From NCBI GenBank assembly GCA_027422505.1, contig JAPQWV010000758.1, forward strand, positions 176,001 to 240,000: 64,000 nucleotides of DNA, written 5' to 3'. Shown piece after piece: positions 43,030 through 56,117 of the stretch (its first letter is position 1; each line of letters opens with the position of its first letter). The translations under genes and the position numbers were made by a program. Under the pieces are notes generated by a model. That model was not told the DNA's origin. It did no database searches and worked only from the letters and a program-made list of their open reading frames with translations. Source of the stretch: Craterostigma plantagineum (Eukaryota; Streptophyta; Magnoliopsida; Lamiales; Linderniaceae).

Positions 43030-43633
43030 AAAAATTTCGACCTCGAAATTTCGTACCTGTCTCAGTCAATAACCATGGGTACTGGGTCTTCATATGTTCT
43101 ATGGTTTCCCACGTAGCTTCACGAGCCGAATGATTTTTCCACCGTACTTTTACCATTGGAATCGTTTTATTTCGTAACTGCTTGTCAGCATATTCCAGGA
43201 CTTCTGCCGGTTCTTCTACGTAACTAAGGTCCTCAGAAATATTTATCGGTTCGCCACGTAGAACATGTGTAGGATCTGATCTATATCGCCGTAACATACT
43301 AACGTGGAACACGTTGTGTATCTGTGAAAGTTCAGGTGGCAGTGCTAATCGATATGCTAACGGCCCAATCCTTTCAAGTACTTCGTAAGGCCCAATGTAA
43401 CGTGGACTTAATTTTCCTTTCTTTCCAAATCGCAACACACCTTTCCAAGGAGATACTCGCAGAAATACTTTCTCCCCAACTTCATATTCCATTTCTCGTC
43501 TGTGCTGATCGATATAACTCTTCTGTCTATCCTGGGCTGCTTTGAGTCGACTTTTGACTACCTTAATCTTTTCCATCGTATCCTGAATTAAATCTGCCCT
43601 TCCAATACTTGTTCTCCTTCCATATCCCAACAA
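43028..43633 (-). CDS. Chromovirus B integrase C-terminus and chromodomain (frameshifted end of polyprotein)
   Basis: This 201-codon frame overlaps the end of the main ORF by about 45 bases and continues the integrase in another frame: [71 protein letters not shown], then [16 protein letters not shown]. It ends in a chromodomain-type block with [24 protein letters not shown]. In chromoviruses this block directs integration toward heterochromatin. A single frameshift near 43590-43630 separates it from the rest. Confidence 0.9.
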   Translation of the reverse strand: MLGYGRRTSIGRADLIQDTMEKIKVVKSRLKAAQDRQKSYIDQHRREMEYEVGEKVFLRVSPWKGVLRFGKKGKLSPRYIGPYEVLERIGPLAYRLALPPELSQIHNVFHVSMLRRYRSDPTHVLRGEPINISEDLSYVEEPAEVLEYADKQLRNKTIPMVKVRWKNHSAREATWETIEHMKTQYPWLLTETGTKFRGRNF

Positions 43634-46600
43634 ATTGGGTTACGACATTTCTGGCCATACAGAGCTTCATACGGTGCCATTCCGATACTCGAATGGTACT
43701 GATTATTATAAGAAAATTCCATTAGCGCTATATAATCATCCCATGAGCCTTTGAACTCAATTACGCATGCTCGAAGCATATCTAATGTCTGTATTGTCCT
43801 TTCTGACTGTCCGTCTGTCTGTGGATGAAACGCCGTACTAAAATGTAGTTTAGTTCCGAGCGCTTCCTGTAAACTTCCCCAAAATCTGGAAGTAAATCGG
43901 GGATCACGATCAGATACTATGGACGTAGGTACTCCATGTAGTCGAACTATATCATTAACGTATCTTTTTGCCAAATATTCCAGCGTAGAACCCCATCTAA
44001 ATGGTAGGAAATGAGCTGATTTCGTAAGTCTATCGACAATTACCCACACGGCATCATTTTTCTTAGCCGTTGGAGGAAGTCCATAAAGAAAATCCATCGT
44101 TATTCGCTCCCATTTCCAAACAGGTATGGGTAAAGAATGTAATTTACCCGCTGGCGCTTGGTGTTCAGCTTTGATTTGCTGACATGTTAAACATTTTAAA
44201 ACATACTCGGCCACATCCTTCTTCATTCTTGGCCACCAATAATAAGTTTTAAGGGTCCGATACATCTTCGTACTGCCTGGATGCATAGCATAAGGAGCGG
44301 TATGTGCCTCTTCCATTATCTCTTGTCGAAGATTATCGATATCAGGAACACAGATACGACCATTTATTGTCAAAGTCCCATTCTCATCTATCACAAAAGA
44401 CTTCCCTAATCCTTGTTGCACTTTATCAGCAATCTTAGCTAGCTTTTCATCTTTAAACTGTACTTCTCTAATTCGATCTAACATGATAGGTCGAACTATA
44501 ATTGAGGCACAGATAGCACTGGTATTGTCTACTTTCATCTCTGTATTCATCTTCCTGAGGTCAATTAGACTTGATAAAGAACATATCGATAAGTAGGAAA
44601 CGGTACCATACGATTTTCGACTTAAGGCGTCAGCAACAACGTTGGCCTTTCCAGGGTGATATTCTATAGTACAGTCGTAATCCTTTAGTAGTTCAATCCA
44701 CCGTCTCTGTCTCATGTTTAGCTCCTTCTGGCTCAACAAGTACTTTAGGCTCTTATGATCAGTAAATATCTGAAATGTTGTTCCGTATAAGTAGTGTCGC
44801 CATATCTTCAGTGCGAATACCACGGCTGCTAGCTCTAAGTCGTGGGTTGGGTAGGATGTTTCGTATGGCTTCAGTTGTCGAGATGCATACGCCACTACTT
44901 TCCCGTGTTGCATTAGCACGCATCCTAGTCCTTGATACGACGCGTCGCTATAAATCACAAAATTTTCAGTACTTGATGGAATAGTCAGTACAGGAGCTGT
45001 TGTTAATCGTTCCTTCAATTCTTCGAAACTCCTTTGGCATTCATCAGTCCACTTAAATACAACCCCTTTACGCAATAACTTCGTCACTGGAGCGGCTATC
45101 AGTGAGAAATTCTCTACGAATCGCCGATAATATCCGGCCAATCCCAGAAAACTACGAACTTCTGCTACATTTTTAGGGCTCTCCCACTTGATCACTGCCT
45201 CAATTTTACTGGGATTGACTTGGATACCTTTACCAGAGACTACGTGTCCCAGAAACACTACTTGATCTAACCAAAATTCACATTTCGAGAGCTTTGCATA
45301 TAACTTCCTTTCCCGTAAAGTCTGAAGTACAATCTTCAAATGTTCTTCGTGCTCCTCTTTTGACTTGGAATATATTAGAATATCATCAATAAAGACGATC
45401 ACAAACTGGTCTAAATAGGGTCGGAAAACGTAATTCATTAATGTCATAAAGACTGCAGGAGCATTCGTCAATCCAAACGGCATAACTAGAAATTCGTAGT
45501 GTCCATATCTTGTTCTGAAGGCCGTCTTTGGAATATCACCATCCGCAATATTCAATTGATGATATCCTGATCTCAGATCGATTTTTGAAAAGACCCTAGC
45601 ACCTTGCAACTGATCAAATAGATCATCAATCCGAGGCAACGGATATTTATTTTTCACTGTTACCTTATTTAACTGTCTATAATCAATACACAATCTAAGT
45701 GTTCCATCCTTCTTTTTAACAAAAAGAACAGGCGCTCCCCAAGGCGATACACTTGGTCGTATATAACCTTTATCGAGTAATTCCTTCAACTGTACCTTCA
45801 GCTCATTCAATTCTATTGGAGCCATTCGGTATGGTGGAATAGAAATTGGCGCCGTGCCCGGTTGAAGTTCTATGGTAAATTCTGTATCCCTGTCAGGGGG
45901 TAATCCCGGTAACTCCTCGGGAAAGACATCAGGATATTCGTTGACTACCGGAATATCTTCTATTTTCAGTCCACTTAACTGCATATCTATAACATAGGCT
46001 ATATACCCTTCGCATCCTTTACTAATCATCTTAGAAGCTTCTAAACTCGATATCTGATGTGCCGTTCGTATGCTCTTTTCTCCCTTAAGTATTATATGGG
46101 TTTGATCCATAGGAGTCAATTGAATCTCCTTTTTGAAACAATCAAGTTTCGCCCGGTATCTTGATAACCAGTCCATGCCTAATATTACGTCGAAATCCAT
46201 TAAAGGGATAATGAACAGGGTTGTCCGCATTTCTATCCCGTTACTAACAACTTTGCATTCTGGGTATACGGTGTTTACTATAACTATTTCTCCTGTTGGA
46301 AGTCGAACGTATAACTCATCTTCTAGGGGTTCGGGTTTATCAGGTAATAATGATGCAAATGTTCGTGATATGAATGAATGAGTGGCACCTGGATCGAATA
46401 AAACATATGCATCAATATCACAGATAGTTAATTTACCCGTAATCACGTGTGATCCTTCTTTGGCTTCCTCACGAGTCATGGTGAAAATCCTTGCTTGTGC
46501 TGGCGGTCTATAGGCTTGGCCTCCTAAGCTTCCTCTTCCAAAACTTGTGTTAAACGGTCCTCGGCCCCTTCCTCTTCCACGGTTTGTGGAGGGTCCGCTT

Positions 46601-47235
46601 ACTCTTGATTGATCTACTGTAGGTTCTGTTCGCAATGTTGGGCAATTCCTAGCTATATGTCCCGATTGCCCACACGTAAAACATTCGCCTGTGAGCCATC
46701 TACATACGCCCCTGTGGTTCTTCCCACAGTGTTCACATGTTGGTATTTGTTGTGAAGTCTCTATACCCCGTCCTGTAGTTCTTGGCCCGCCTGTACTGCC
46801 CTTTGCAGAGCCACTTTGAACACTCATTGGTCTAGGCGAACTATACGCCTTTTTCATTTTTCCACTAGACGACTCTTCGCCTAACCTTCGTTTACTACTT
46901 TGATAATTCCGAGACTCAGTTTCTAATCTTTCGGCGCGAATAGCTGCCGCCCTCAATTTCCCATAGGACTCCATATCTGATGGCGTGATGCGATTTCTAA
47001 TCATATAGCGGAGTCCGGCTTCAAATCTTCGACACTTATTTCTTTCAGTAGCAACCATGTGCGGTGCATAACGGGATAACTGATTAAACAGCACCTCATA
47101 CTCGCCTATGGACCTGTTACCTTGTTTTAATTCTAAAAATTCCTTCTCTTTCTGATCCTTGTAAACTTCAGGCATGTACGTATCATTAAATTCCCTCAGA
47201 AAATCCTCCCAGGTCAGCACCGGAGGTTGGGTCAT
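43588..47235 (-). CDS. Chromovirus B gag-pol polyprotein (1215 codons, open)
   Basis: Domains in order are: C-terminal gag (residues 1-180), a CCHC knuckle [14 protein letters not shown] at 185-198, an aspartic protease with [10 protein letters not shown] at about 279-288 and [10 protein letters not shown] at 351-360, RT at about 470-680 with [24 protein letters not shown] split as family blocks and catalytic FIDD at 615-618, RNase H at about 760-880 ending [15 protein letters not shown], an integrase zinc-binding part [12 protein letters not shown]...CLTCQQIK, and the integrase core ([41 protein letters not shown]). The protease has Asp-Pro-Gly instead of Asp-Ser-Gly; I have seen this variant in related elements, so it may not be disabling. 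One frameshift near 47236 separates it from the upstream part of gag. Over 1200 open codons indicate a recent copy. Confidence 0.95.
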   Translation of the reverse strand: MTQPPVLTWEDFLREFNDTYMPEVYKDQKEKEFLELKQGNRSIGEYEVLFNQLSRYAPHMVATERNKCRRFEAGLRYMIRNRITPSDMESYGKLRAAAIRAERLETESRNYQSSKRRLGEESSSGKMKKAYSSPRPMSVQSGSAKGSTGGPRTTGRGIETSQQIPTCEHCGKNHRGVCRWLTGECFTCGQSGHIARNCPTLRTEPTVDQSRVSGPSTNRGRGRGRGPFNTSFGRGSLGGQAYRPPAQARIFTMTREEAKEGSHVITGKLTICDIDAYVLFDPGATHSFISRTFASLLPDKPEPLEDELYVRLPTGEIVIVNTVYPECKVVSNGIEMRTTLFIIPLMDFDVILGMDWLSRYRAKLDCFKKEIQLTPMDQTHIILKGEKSIRTAHQISSLEASKMISKGCEGYIAYVIDMQLSGLKIEDIPVVNEYPDVFPEELPGLPPDRDTEFTIELQPGTAPISIPPYRMAPIELNELKVQLKELLDKGYIRPSVSPWGAPVLFVKKKDGTLRLCIDYRQLNKVTVKNKYPLPRIDDLFDQLQGARVFSKIDLRSGYHQLNIADGDIPKTAFRTRYGHYEFLVMPFGLTNAPAVFMTLMNYVFRPYLDQFVIVFIDDILIYSKSKEEHEEHLKIVLQTLRERKLYAKLSKCEFWLDQVVFLGHVVSGKGIQVNPSKIEAVIKWESPKNVAEVRSFLGLAGYYRRFVENFSLIAAPVTKLLRKGVVFKWTDECQRSFEELKERLTTAPVLTIPSSTENFVIYSDASYQGLGCVLMQHGKVVAYASRQLKPYETSYPTHDLELAAVVFALKIWRHYLYGTTFQIFTDHKSLKYLLSQKELNMRQRRWIELLKDYDCTIEYHPGKANVVADALSRKSYGTVSYLSICSLSSLIDLRKMNTEMKVDNTSAICASIIVRPIMLDRIREVQFKDEKLAKIADKVQQGLGKSFVIDENGTLTINGRICVPDIDNLRQEIMEEAHTAPYAMHPGSTKMYRTLKTYYWWPRMKKDVAEYVLKCLTCQQIKAEHQAPAGKLHSLPIPVWKWERITMDFLYGLPPTAKKNDAVWVIVDRLTKSAHFLPFRWGSTLEYLAKRYVNDIVRLHGVPTSIVSDRDPRFTSRFWGSLQEALGTKLHFSTAFHPQTDGQSERTIQTLDMLRACVIEFKGSWDDYIALMEFSYNNQYHSSIGMAPYEALYGQKCRNPICWDMEGEQVLEGQI

Positions 47236-47493
47236 ACTTCAGGGACTGTTTCCCACCATTCATATGCATGCCCTTGAAGGAGTGAGACTGCATAATCGAA
47301 TCTCTCTTCCGGTGTACATTGCATCATATTGAACACCCTTTCTGTTCTTTTCAACCACGTTTCTGCCTCAGCAGGATCTGTCGTACCCATGAAGTCCACA
47401 GCACCCATCTTTCTTAATTTATCGTATCGTCGTTCTCGGGGAGTTGTCAGGGGGTGTTCGGATTCATACTGTCTAAGTGTATGCGATGAATGG
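47236..47493 (-). pseudogene. Chromovirus B gag, middle part, between the frameshift and the Athila insertion
   Basis: On the - strand it encodes a gag core with MGAVDFMGTTDPAEAETWL, RVFNMMQCTPEERFDYAV and [13 protein letters not shown], ending in TGA one frame away from the main ORF. The first codons lie on the other side of the Athila element at 58229-58346; if one AATGG copy is ignored, the frame is continuous from there. Confidence 0.88.
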
Positions 47494-49166
47494 TGATCGA
47501 GCGGATCGATTAATAAAAATAAAACGAATATCGACGAACTATCCTACGCTCAACAGGCAAGTGTACCTATCGAAAATAGTATAGAAATGGCAAATATTCG
47601 AGTATCGAACCCAAAAGAACTATATACTTTAGAAAACCGTCGTTTAAATATCCTAGTGAATATTTTTGTGATGTTCGTAAATTTAAATAACGATAAACAC
47701 TTAAAATAAACAGTTTAATAAAAATATAAAAACGACGACCTTATGAACGAAAACGTATTTGAGACTTCGAATCCCCCTAACTCGACCAAACGACAGATAA
47801 ATAATATATTAGCTAATTATTAGACCGTGAGGATTCCTATGATATGTATACGAATTTCTACGATTGGGCGAAACTGCGCTTACTCGCTTTGACTCGCAAC
47901 AACTAATCTACGTTTTAAATAGCTGGGCAAGCTTCCCTAACTACTTAATCGCAGACCGCAATAACGATGAATCCCGCTATTAGATTTGACTCTAATCCGG
48001 CGGGATAGTTCAACCTATCTCTAGCGATGAGTTTATTCCGCTCGTTTACGAGTGGTCTAATCGTCGCACCTCTCTCGAGCGTAGCGTTCGATTTTCCCAG
48101 TAATTATTTCGACCACGTAGACATAATCAAAACAATAGCATATATCGTAACCGAGTCATAATAAAAAGCACATTAATAATACGTTCAACATACGTACGAT
48201 CTCGCTAGGGTTCATCTAATCTCAAATACTACGGGATTCAGCTACTCATATTAAACAATAACACAACGACGAGCGTAAATAACAACGAGAAAAACATGTT
48301 TCTTCCCTGAATTTCGGCTCCGCGTTTAATCCTTCGTTGAGGTGTTTTGTCGAACAGGTGGTGGGCGTCTCAGCTTCTCCTTTTCTTACGAATCCTTTGC
48401 ACTGCCCGCTCGCTTCTCCTCCTACGCCCGCAGCTCGTCGCAGCCCAATCGTAACCGAAACTTAGCTTGTTACCTCGCTCGTGAACCCGGCTCGGATCAG
48501 CCCTTCGTCAGTCTTCGTGCGCCCGGCTCGTAGCTATTGCTCACATGCACCTGCTCACAGCCCAATGATCAGCCCCGTGCTTCCGTCGCCGATCAGCCCT
48601 GCCGCGTTGTACGTTAACGTGTATATGGCTTCGTCACCTCTCAAGCTCTGCTCTTCACGTTTTTTTTTTCTTCCCTTTCACCCCCACCTATTTATAGATG
48701 GTATGAGAGACATCAAGATCTTCATTTTTCCAGCCCAAACATGCGTAAGATCCTTTATTCCTTGAGCCTTGTGTTTGGATGAGAATGTGTGCTAATGTCG
48801 CGATCTCGGGTGGCTTGGGCGGCTTTGTCCCTTTTATTTTTTCTTCTGCTTTGACGTGTGAGTTGATTGTATAGTTATCATCATTTTCATAGTGGGCTTG
48901 GCTTTTGGTTCTTGGGATTTTGGGCCTCTCTCTTTTTTTTTTCTTGTTTGGGCTCACTTGGTTGTTTTTTTTCCTTTGGGCCAAAATTTTGCTTTACGCT
49001 CCCTCAAATCTGATCCAGCCCGAATATTCCCGATAGTTCTTTTTCCCAATATCTGTCGAAAATGAAATATAAACGTAATTTTATGATATTCAAGGAAGTT
49101 TAGATAAATACCAATCGTTAATACACTTTTGCGGGGTATAAAATACGATATAAATTTGTTTTATCA
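47494..49166 (-). repeat. 3' LTR of the Athila-like element
   Basis: 1673 bp, TGATCGAGCGG to TTTTATCA. It differs from the other LTR at scattered bases (for example GTTTACGAG versus GTTGACGAG, GATCTCGC versus GATCCCGC) and in homopolymer lengths near 48660. A 63-codon ORF in each LTR is a copy effect. Confidence 0.95.
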
Positions 49167-49169
49167 AAT

Positions 49170-50722
49170 CTCCCCACACTTAAGCGTTTGCTTGCCCTCA
49201 AGCAAATAAAAAGGCATAGAAAAGGATAAAATCATGCAACGTACCAGTCAAGAATGAAATCACGTAGGCGATAATGCAAGTAAAGTCGGAAAACATATTT
49301 GGAATCAACGACTAACTACACGATTTTCTTTAGCGATACCGTCGAAATCCGCACCTCACAGATATTCACTCAAATCACTCAGTATATGGGTTAAGATGTC
49401 GATCTCTTGGGCATGCAATAATCAATCCCTACCATAAGCTTGCAAGTAATTCGTAAATCTACCACTTTCAATGATCAAGCGTGAATCGGAAGGTCTTTTA
49501 CGGGGTTATAGCATAGCTCAAATATATCAAATATGCAAGGAATAAGCGTCAAAGGATATGAATTGCAGTCACATCGGGATCATGCCATTGTCTTGAACGC
49601 GCCAAAAGTCCGCCTTCTTTTTTTTCTTTTCTTTTCTTTTCTTTTTTTTGCGTCTCCGCCGTTCTTGACTAAGCCCTTCTTCTCTCAACTCTCGATAAAG
49701 AAAATATGTAGTGTGCGTTGAGAGTGAGAGATTATCAGAGGAAGGGTTCTTAGCTCTTTCTCTTTTTTTTTTTTCGACGGCGTTAAGCTCCCCTTCTCTC
49801 GGCCTCTTTGCGAGTGAGAGATTATCAGTGGGGGAGTTTTTAACTTCTTTTTTTTTAACTAAAGGCTTCGTTCGGGACGCGCCTTTCGACTTTGGCATTC
49901 AACCTTCATTTCCACATTAATTCAGGTAAGATGATCTCTGGAGGCTTATTTAGGTCAGCGGCTTATAATTCCGGGTATCACGAATAAAAGGCTCAGGCTC
50001 AAAGTGGACTAACTACGGGGTCAGTCGTGGTTGGATATTTTGGCTATGGACTGATTCCTAAGGCCTTCCTCATTTTCACCAATCACACATTAAATAGTTT
50101 CAAAACGCAATAAACAAGCAAGTTCTGAAGAGAAATAAACTAAGCATGATTCACACAACCAAAGAAATGAGCAAAAAGCTCGTAGGCTCAAAAATCTCAC
50201 AAAAATCGGGTTATGTGTACGAATCTCTCAAGTATCGCCAAGTTCATCATGTAAGAAAGAAGTAGACTACGCATATGTATCCTAATTACTCACAAAATTC
50301 CAAACATAAAGTCATCCCTTCATGATAAGAAACACAATTTTCGAAAAAAACATGTTATGCCAAATTTTCGAAAAAATTTGTACCAAAAATCAAGACATGC
50401 ATATATATAACATGTTCGCCTAAATTTCACAGAAATTCCCCTCCCCACACTTAAGATTTACGTTGTCCTCAACGTAACAATCATGTAACACAAGGAAAAG
50501 AGAATAGAAAGATAAACGAACTTCCCTGAATAGTCCGATATGCATGCTTTGTACGACTCCTCCCCACACTTGAGATTTTGAATTCCCTGCGATCGTTGAA
50601 AAACAAAATCATAAAAACTAAAAATGCGCATAGAAATAAAGTAAAAACATAGGATAGGCTTGGGGTGCCTCCCAAGTAGCGCTTTCTTTAATGTCTTTTA
50701 GCTAGACATAGTTTGGTGATTT
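49170..50722 (-). other. Athila region between pol and 3' LTR: three polypurine-hairpin modules, no env ORF
   Basis: The string CTCCCCACACTTAAG (a polypurine tract on the - strand) lies beside the LTR at 49170-49184 and recurs at 50441-50455, with CTCCCCACACTTGAG at 50560-50574. Next to the first is a perfect 8-bp hairpin TTTGCTTG/CAAGCAAA with CCCT loop (49187-49206); next to the second is a 7-bp hairpin TACGTTG/CAACGTA with TCCT loop (50459-50476). Around 49615-49860 T-rich runs alternate with a repeated GTGAGAGATTATCAG block (49728 and 49818). I find no ORF resembling an Athila env. Confidence 0.75.
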
Positions 50723-53700
50723 TTAGCTCCGGGTAGTATCGAGGAGGTGGATGGTTTCTTTTTCGAGCGCCTCGATGGTACCGTCATAGTAATGCTTGAG
50801 TCGGTGCCCGTTCACCTTGAAGGTCCCCTTCTCCGGATGTGTGATCTCAACAGTTCCGTACGGGAATACTCGTGTCACCGTGAATGGTCCCGACCATCTC
50901 GATTTCAGTTTGCCGGGAAACAACCGTAGGCGCGAGTTGTAAAGCAAGACCTGGTCGCCTTCTTGGAATTCCCGTTTCATTATTTTACGATCATGATACA
51001 GCTTCGTACGCTCCTTGTAAATGCGAGTATTTTCGTACGCCATCTGCCTCCATTCGTCGAGTTCGTTGATCTGTAAGTTTTGCTTTTCACCTGCAAGATT
51101 CAAATCAAAATTTAGTTTTTTTAGCGCCCATTACGCCTTGTGTTCAAGCTCGACGGGTAAATGACAAGATTTCCCGTAAACAAGTCTATAGGGCGTAGAT
51201 CCGATAGGCGTCTTATATGCTGTTCGGTACGCCCATAAAGCATCGTTTAGCTTGTTCGGCCAATCCCGCCTATGGTGTTCCACGGTCTTCTCTAGTATCC
51301 GCTTCAGCTCCCTGTTCACGACCTCCACTTGGCCGCTCGCTTGAGGATGGTATGCAGTAGTAACACTATGTTTAACGCCGTATTTCTCGAGCGTCTTTGC
51401 AAATTGGGTGTTACAGAAGTGCGTACCTTTATCGCTAATAATGCAACGAGGTGAACCAAATCGCGAAAATAAAGATTTCAAAAATTTAACGACTACCCTA
51501 GCATCATTAGTAGGTAGCGCTTGCGCTTCTACCCATTTTGATACATAATCAACCGCAACTAGGATATATCGATTCTTGAAAGATGTAGGAAATGGACCCA
51601 TAAAATCAATGCCCCATACGTCAAATATTTCAGATACAAGAATGAAATTTTGAGGCATTTCATTGCGCTTAGAGATATTACCTGTCCGTTGGCACCTATC
51701 ACACATTTCTACATACCTTTGCGCGTCCTTGAAAATTGTTGGCCAGTAGAATCCACATTCTAGTACCTTTTGTGCGGTTCGGTTGCCTCCATAATGACCT
51801 CCGCACGGTCCCGTGTGGCAATGCCCCAAGATATTTATTGTTTCGGGGAAGGTTACACATCGTCTGATAATGTTATCCGCACAAATCCTAAATAGATAAG
51901 GATCATCCCAAAAGTAATACTTCAAGTCCGAGAAGAATTTCTTCCTCTGGTGACTCGTGTATCCCCTTGGTAAGATCCTAGCTACGAGATAATTAGCAAT
52001 ATCGGCATACCATGGAAGTTCATCAGGTACCTCATGTATAGCGTAAAGGTGTTCGTCGGGAAAGTAGTCTCGGATAGTCTCCTCTTTTGTAACCTCGCAT
52101 GGTGTCTCTTCTAGTCTCGACAAGTGGTCTGCGGCAAGATTCTCCGTTCCCTTTTGGTCGCGGAACTCCACGTCGAACTCTTGGAGTAGTAGAATCCATC
52201 GGATCAGCCTCGGCTTTGCATCCGGCTTCGCAAAGATATGCTTAATGGCCGAATGATCCGTGTAGATGATGACCTTCGATAGGATAAGATACTGACGGAA
52301 CTTGTCGATTGCAAACACGACTGCAAGCAATTCTTTCTCGGTGGTAGTATAATTTGATTGCGCCTCATTTAGAGTTTTGCTTGCGTAGTGTATCGGTTGG
52401 AAATATTTTTCTCGTCGCTGCCCCAAAACTGCACCTACTGCAAAATCACTGGCATCGCACATTAGTTCGAAGGGTAGCCTCCAATCCGGGGCTACCATGA
52501 CAGGAGCATTAATAAGCTTATCCTTGAGTAGAGTAAAAGCATTCATACAATCGGTCGTAAACTCATAAGGTACATCTTTTTCTAGCAAGCGAGTTAAAGG
52601 TCTAGCAATTTTAGAAAAATCTTTAATAAATCTACGATAAAAACCAACATGTCCTAAGAAACTTCTAATTGCTTTTACCGACGAGGGTGGAGGTAATCGT
52701 TCAATAGTTTCTATTTTTGCTCTATCTACCTCGATTCCTCTAGCCGATATCTTGTGACCTAAAACGATACCTTCTCTAACCATAAAATGACATTTTTCCC
52801 AGTTTAGCACAAGGTTCGTTTCCTCGCATCGTTTAAGTACCGCCTTAAGATTGTAAAGACATACCTCAAATGAGTTACCAAAAATCGAAAAGTCATCCAT
52901 GAAAACCTCCATTCCTTTACCGATTAGTTTGTCGAAAATGGCCATCATGCACCGTTGGAAGGTAGCCGGGGCATTGCACAGTCCGAAAGGCATCCTCCGA
53001 TATGCAAAGGTTCCGAATGGGCACGTAAAAGTCGTTTTCTCTTGATCTTCTGGTGCGATCGGGATCTGCAAATAACCTGAAAGACCATCAAAAAAACAAT
53101 AAAATTCATGACCAGATAAACGCTCAAGCATTTGATCAATGAACGGTAAAGGAAAGTGATCTTTTCGTGTTGCGTCGTTTAATTTCCGGTAGTCGATGCA
53201 CACTCGCCACCCTGTAACGGTCCTTGTTGGAATGAGTTCGTTTTTTTCGTTGGTTACCACCGTCATTCCTCCCTTCTTTGGCACCACTTGAACTGGGCTT
53301 ACCCATGCGCTGTCTGAGATCGGGTATATGACTCCCGCATCAAGTAGCTTTATTACCTCAGCTTTTACTACCTTCTTCATGTTCGGGTTTAGACGCCTTT
53401 GATGTTGCACCACCGGCTTGAACTCGTCTTCCATCAGGATCCTATGCATGCAGAAGGTCGGGCTGATTCCTCGGATATTTGATATCTTCCATGGAAGCGC
53501 CTTCTTATGCTCCCGTAACAGGTCAAGGAGCATGATTTTCTGTTTCTTCTCCAAATTTGATGCTATAATTACGGGGAGCTTCGAGTTTTCCTCGAGAAAC
53601 GCATATTCCAAGTGATTGGGCAGTTGCTTGAGTTCAAGGGTTGGTGGCTCCTCAATCGAACATTTTTCTTTTTCCTCTTCTTTGTTCGGGTGCACTTCGA

Positions 53701-54415
53701 TGTTAGGTTCCACCTCGTCTTCATCTGCGTCTATTTGGTCAACCTCAAAAGATTGTTCATGCATTGGCTCTTCAGTCTCTGCTAATCCGGACATCGAAGC
53801 AAACGTTTCTGGTTGTGATAGTCCCTGCAATGATAAAAAGTCGTTTCATGCATCAATGTAAAAACATTTATCGTCTAATTTCTCGGAATTTTTCATTGAT
53901 TCGGTCATATCGAATGTGACTTTTTCGCCATCTATAGTTAACGTCAATGTTCCGTTACGAACATCGACCATGGTTCCTCCAGTAGCGAGAAATGGCCTAC
54001 CCAATATTAGAGGAATATTTTCATCCTCCTCCATATCGAGAATAACAAAGTCTGCAGGAATTATAAATTTATCGACTTTAACCAGCACATCTTCTATGAT
54101 ACCCCTAGGATACTTAACAGATCTATCCGCTAATTGTAAACTCATCCTAGTGGGTTTGGGCTCTCCTAAACCAAGTCGTTTAAACATAGAATAAGGCATC
54201 AAATTAATACTTGCTCCTAAATCGGCCAATGCCTTACTTACGACTAAATCGCCTATTAAACATGGTATAGTAAAACTCCCTGGATCCTTAAGCTTTTTCG
54301 ATAGCTTGTTCTGTAGAATGGCAGAGCACTCTCCTCGCAACTCAACGGTAGAAACGTCTTCAAGCTTGCGCTTGTTCGTGATAAGATCCTTCAAAAACTT
54401 TGCCCAACGAGGCAT
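50723..54415 (-). pseudogene. Athila protease-RT-RNase H-integrase, one frame with two in-frame stops
   Basis: The protease part (54415-53846) has MPRWAKFLKDLI, the active-site variant ALADLGASINLMPYSMF and LILGRPFLATG. A TGA at 53846-53848 interrupts the frame, which then runs open for 899 codons. In that segment, RT has [34 protein letters not shown] and catalytic FMDD at residues 310-313. RNase H has [15 protein letters not shown] and [10 protein letters not shown]. The integrase has a zinc-binding part ending CDRCQRTG and a core with [19 protein letters not shown] and [24 protein letters not shown] at 51131-51133 stands where related proteins have Tyr, and the same frame continues to 50723 with LKSRWSGPFTVTRV. 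The Asp-Leu-Gly protease site is usual for Athila relatives as I recall them. Close to intact but not translatable in full. Confidence 0.93.
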
Positions 54416-56117
54416 CTGCGCAAGGGCATCAACAAGTGGTAAATTAATATGTAATTGTTTAAAAATAGAGAGAATTTACCAAATTGATCATCAACGATTT
54501 CTCGTTTAAGCCTTGCTGGGTATGGAATTTTTGGTTGGTACGCCTTAACAGGTGGCTTAGACACAGTCTCCTCTTGTTTGTCGGCCTCGCTGCTCGGTTG
54601 CGTGGGTTCAACGTTCTTTTTTGTTTTTTGTACTTCCTCGAGCTCTCTCCCGTTACGAAGTGTCACCGCCTTTACATGGTGGTCCTTTGGATTGGTCTCG
54701 GTGTAACTTGGCAACGAACCGGAAGGACGTTGTTGGATTGATTCGGCGATCTGCCCAACTTGCTTCTCTAAGGCCCGTAGGGAAGACTCGGTGTTGTGCA
54801 ACCGTGCTTCTTGATTATCCAAGCGAGAGTCGAGCTTTCCCATTAGCTTCTCGAGCATTCCCTCGAGCTTATCAACGCGATTATACGAGGTGGGCTCAGC
54901 ATTCGCACTATGGTATCCTTGCGTTCTTTGGTTTTGAAATCCTGGTGGAGCTTGTTGTTGATTACCGTAGGCCAAGTTCGGATGAACTCGGTTCGGAACG
55001 TAGTTTCGTTGGCCTTGGTAGTTACCCATGTAGTCGACGTGCTCCATCGGAATAGTGGATGGACAACGGGTTGCGTCGTGATTTTCGCCGCATGTAGCGC
55101 ATGGCGGAGTATAATTTGGGTACGCATGAGGAGGTGGAGCAGCTGCAGAAGTCCTCGGGACAGATTGTACCTGCACAGCATTAACAACCGGCTTTGTTGT
55201 AAGCGTGGGTAATAGTGTATTCATCAACGTTTGCATTTGGATGTTGTTAGCTGCGATTTGTTGCTGGAGTGTGTCGAACTTGGCGTTTATCGCTGTTGCA
55301 TTATCGACATCATACATCCCCGGTGGTTTGCCTCTATTACTGGAACTCCCGCGCCGAAAGCTACGCTATATTCTTCGATTAGATTCCAGCCTTCTGTTGC
55401 GCTTAAATTGCATAACCCTCCGTTGCATGCCCCGTCAAGTAGTTGCACGGTAATATCATTCAACGATTCATGGAACCGCTGAATCAATTCGCTCTTCGTC
55501 ATACCATGTTGTGGGAAGCGATTCAGAAGCGTCTTGAAACGTGTCCATACGTCGTATAAATTCTCGCCTTCCTTCTGCTTGAATGCCGTAAGGTCCATTT
55601 TGAGTTTCAGCACCTTTGATGGTGGAAAGAAGTGCGTGATGAAGGTGGCGTGCATCTCGTCCCAAGTGGTGATGGACCGTTCGGGTAGTAGATTATACCA
55701 CTCCTTGGCGTTACCTCTTAGGGAGAACGGAAAAAAGTAGAGCCGAATCGTTTCAGCGCTTACTCCTTGTACTCGTATTGTGTCGGTGACGGACAGGAAG
55801 TCTCGTATGTGTCGGTAAGCGTCTTCCTCGGAAAGTCCATCGTATTGAGCTGTCGTCTGAAGCATTTGAAGCCAATGATGCTTCAGCTCAAAGTTGTTCG
55901 GCACTTGAGGAAGGACTATCGCTGAGCCGACCGACCCTACGGCGTTGTTTCTCCACAGCTCTCTCATTGGAGGCTCTCTAGCTACAAGCGGCATATCGTC
56001 ACGATCTTGAGTCGCCATTTCAACTCGCCCTGCGTTTTCTCGTAGGTTATGTCGGAACGTTCTTTCGATCTCCGGGTCTCCTTCAACGATTGGTCGCGAG
56101 GGATTTCTTCGGGTCAT
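54391..56117 (-). pseudogene. Athila gag, two frameshifts
   Basis: The ATG at 56117 starts MTRRNPSRPIVEGDPEIERT. The core has NNFELKHHWLQMLQTTAQYDGL, HIRDFLSVTDTIRV, LFPFSLRGNAKEWYN-like and LYDVWTRFKTLLNRFPQHG, typical of Athila gag. A base lost in a G-run near 55310 shifts to a second frame (55317-54391) with a CCHC-like CATCGENHDATRCP, a Gln/Asn/Pro-rich linker and LEKQVGQIAESIQQRPSG. A base lost in a T/A-run near 54470 then separates it from the protease frame. Role: particle shell and genome packaging. Confidence 0.92.

Noticed and set aside
48342..48765. ORFs of 63-94 codons repeated at 57406-57760
   Set aside because: Same reason: the two Athila LTRs are copies. The Ser/Arg/Pro-rich frames reflect GC-rich LTR sequence.
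49569..49920. Lys-rich 109-codon ORF on the - strand, possible Athila env
   Set aside because: It is driven by T/C homopolymers; no signal peptide, hydrophobic segment or similarity to env-like proteins is visible.
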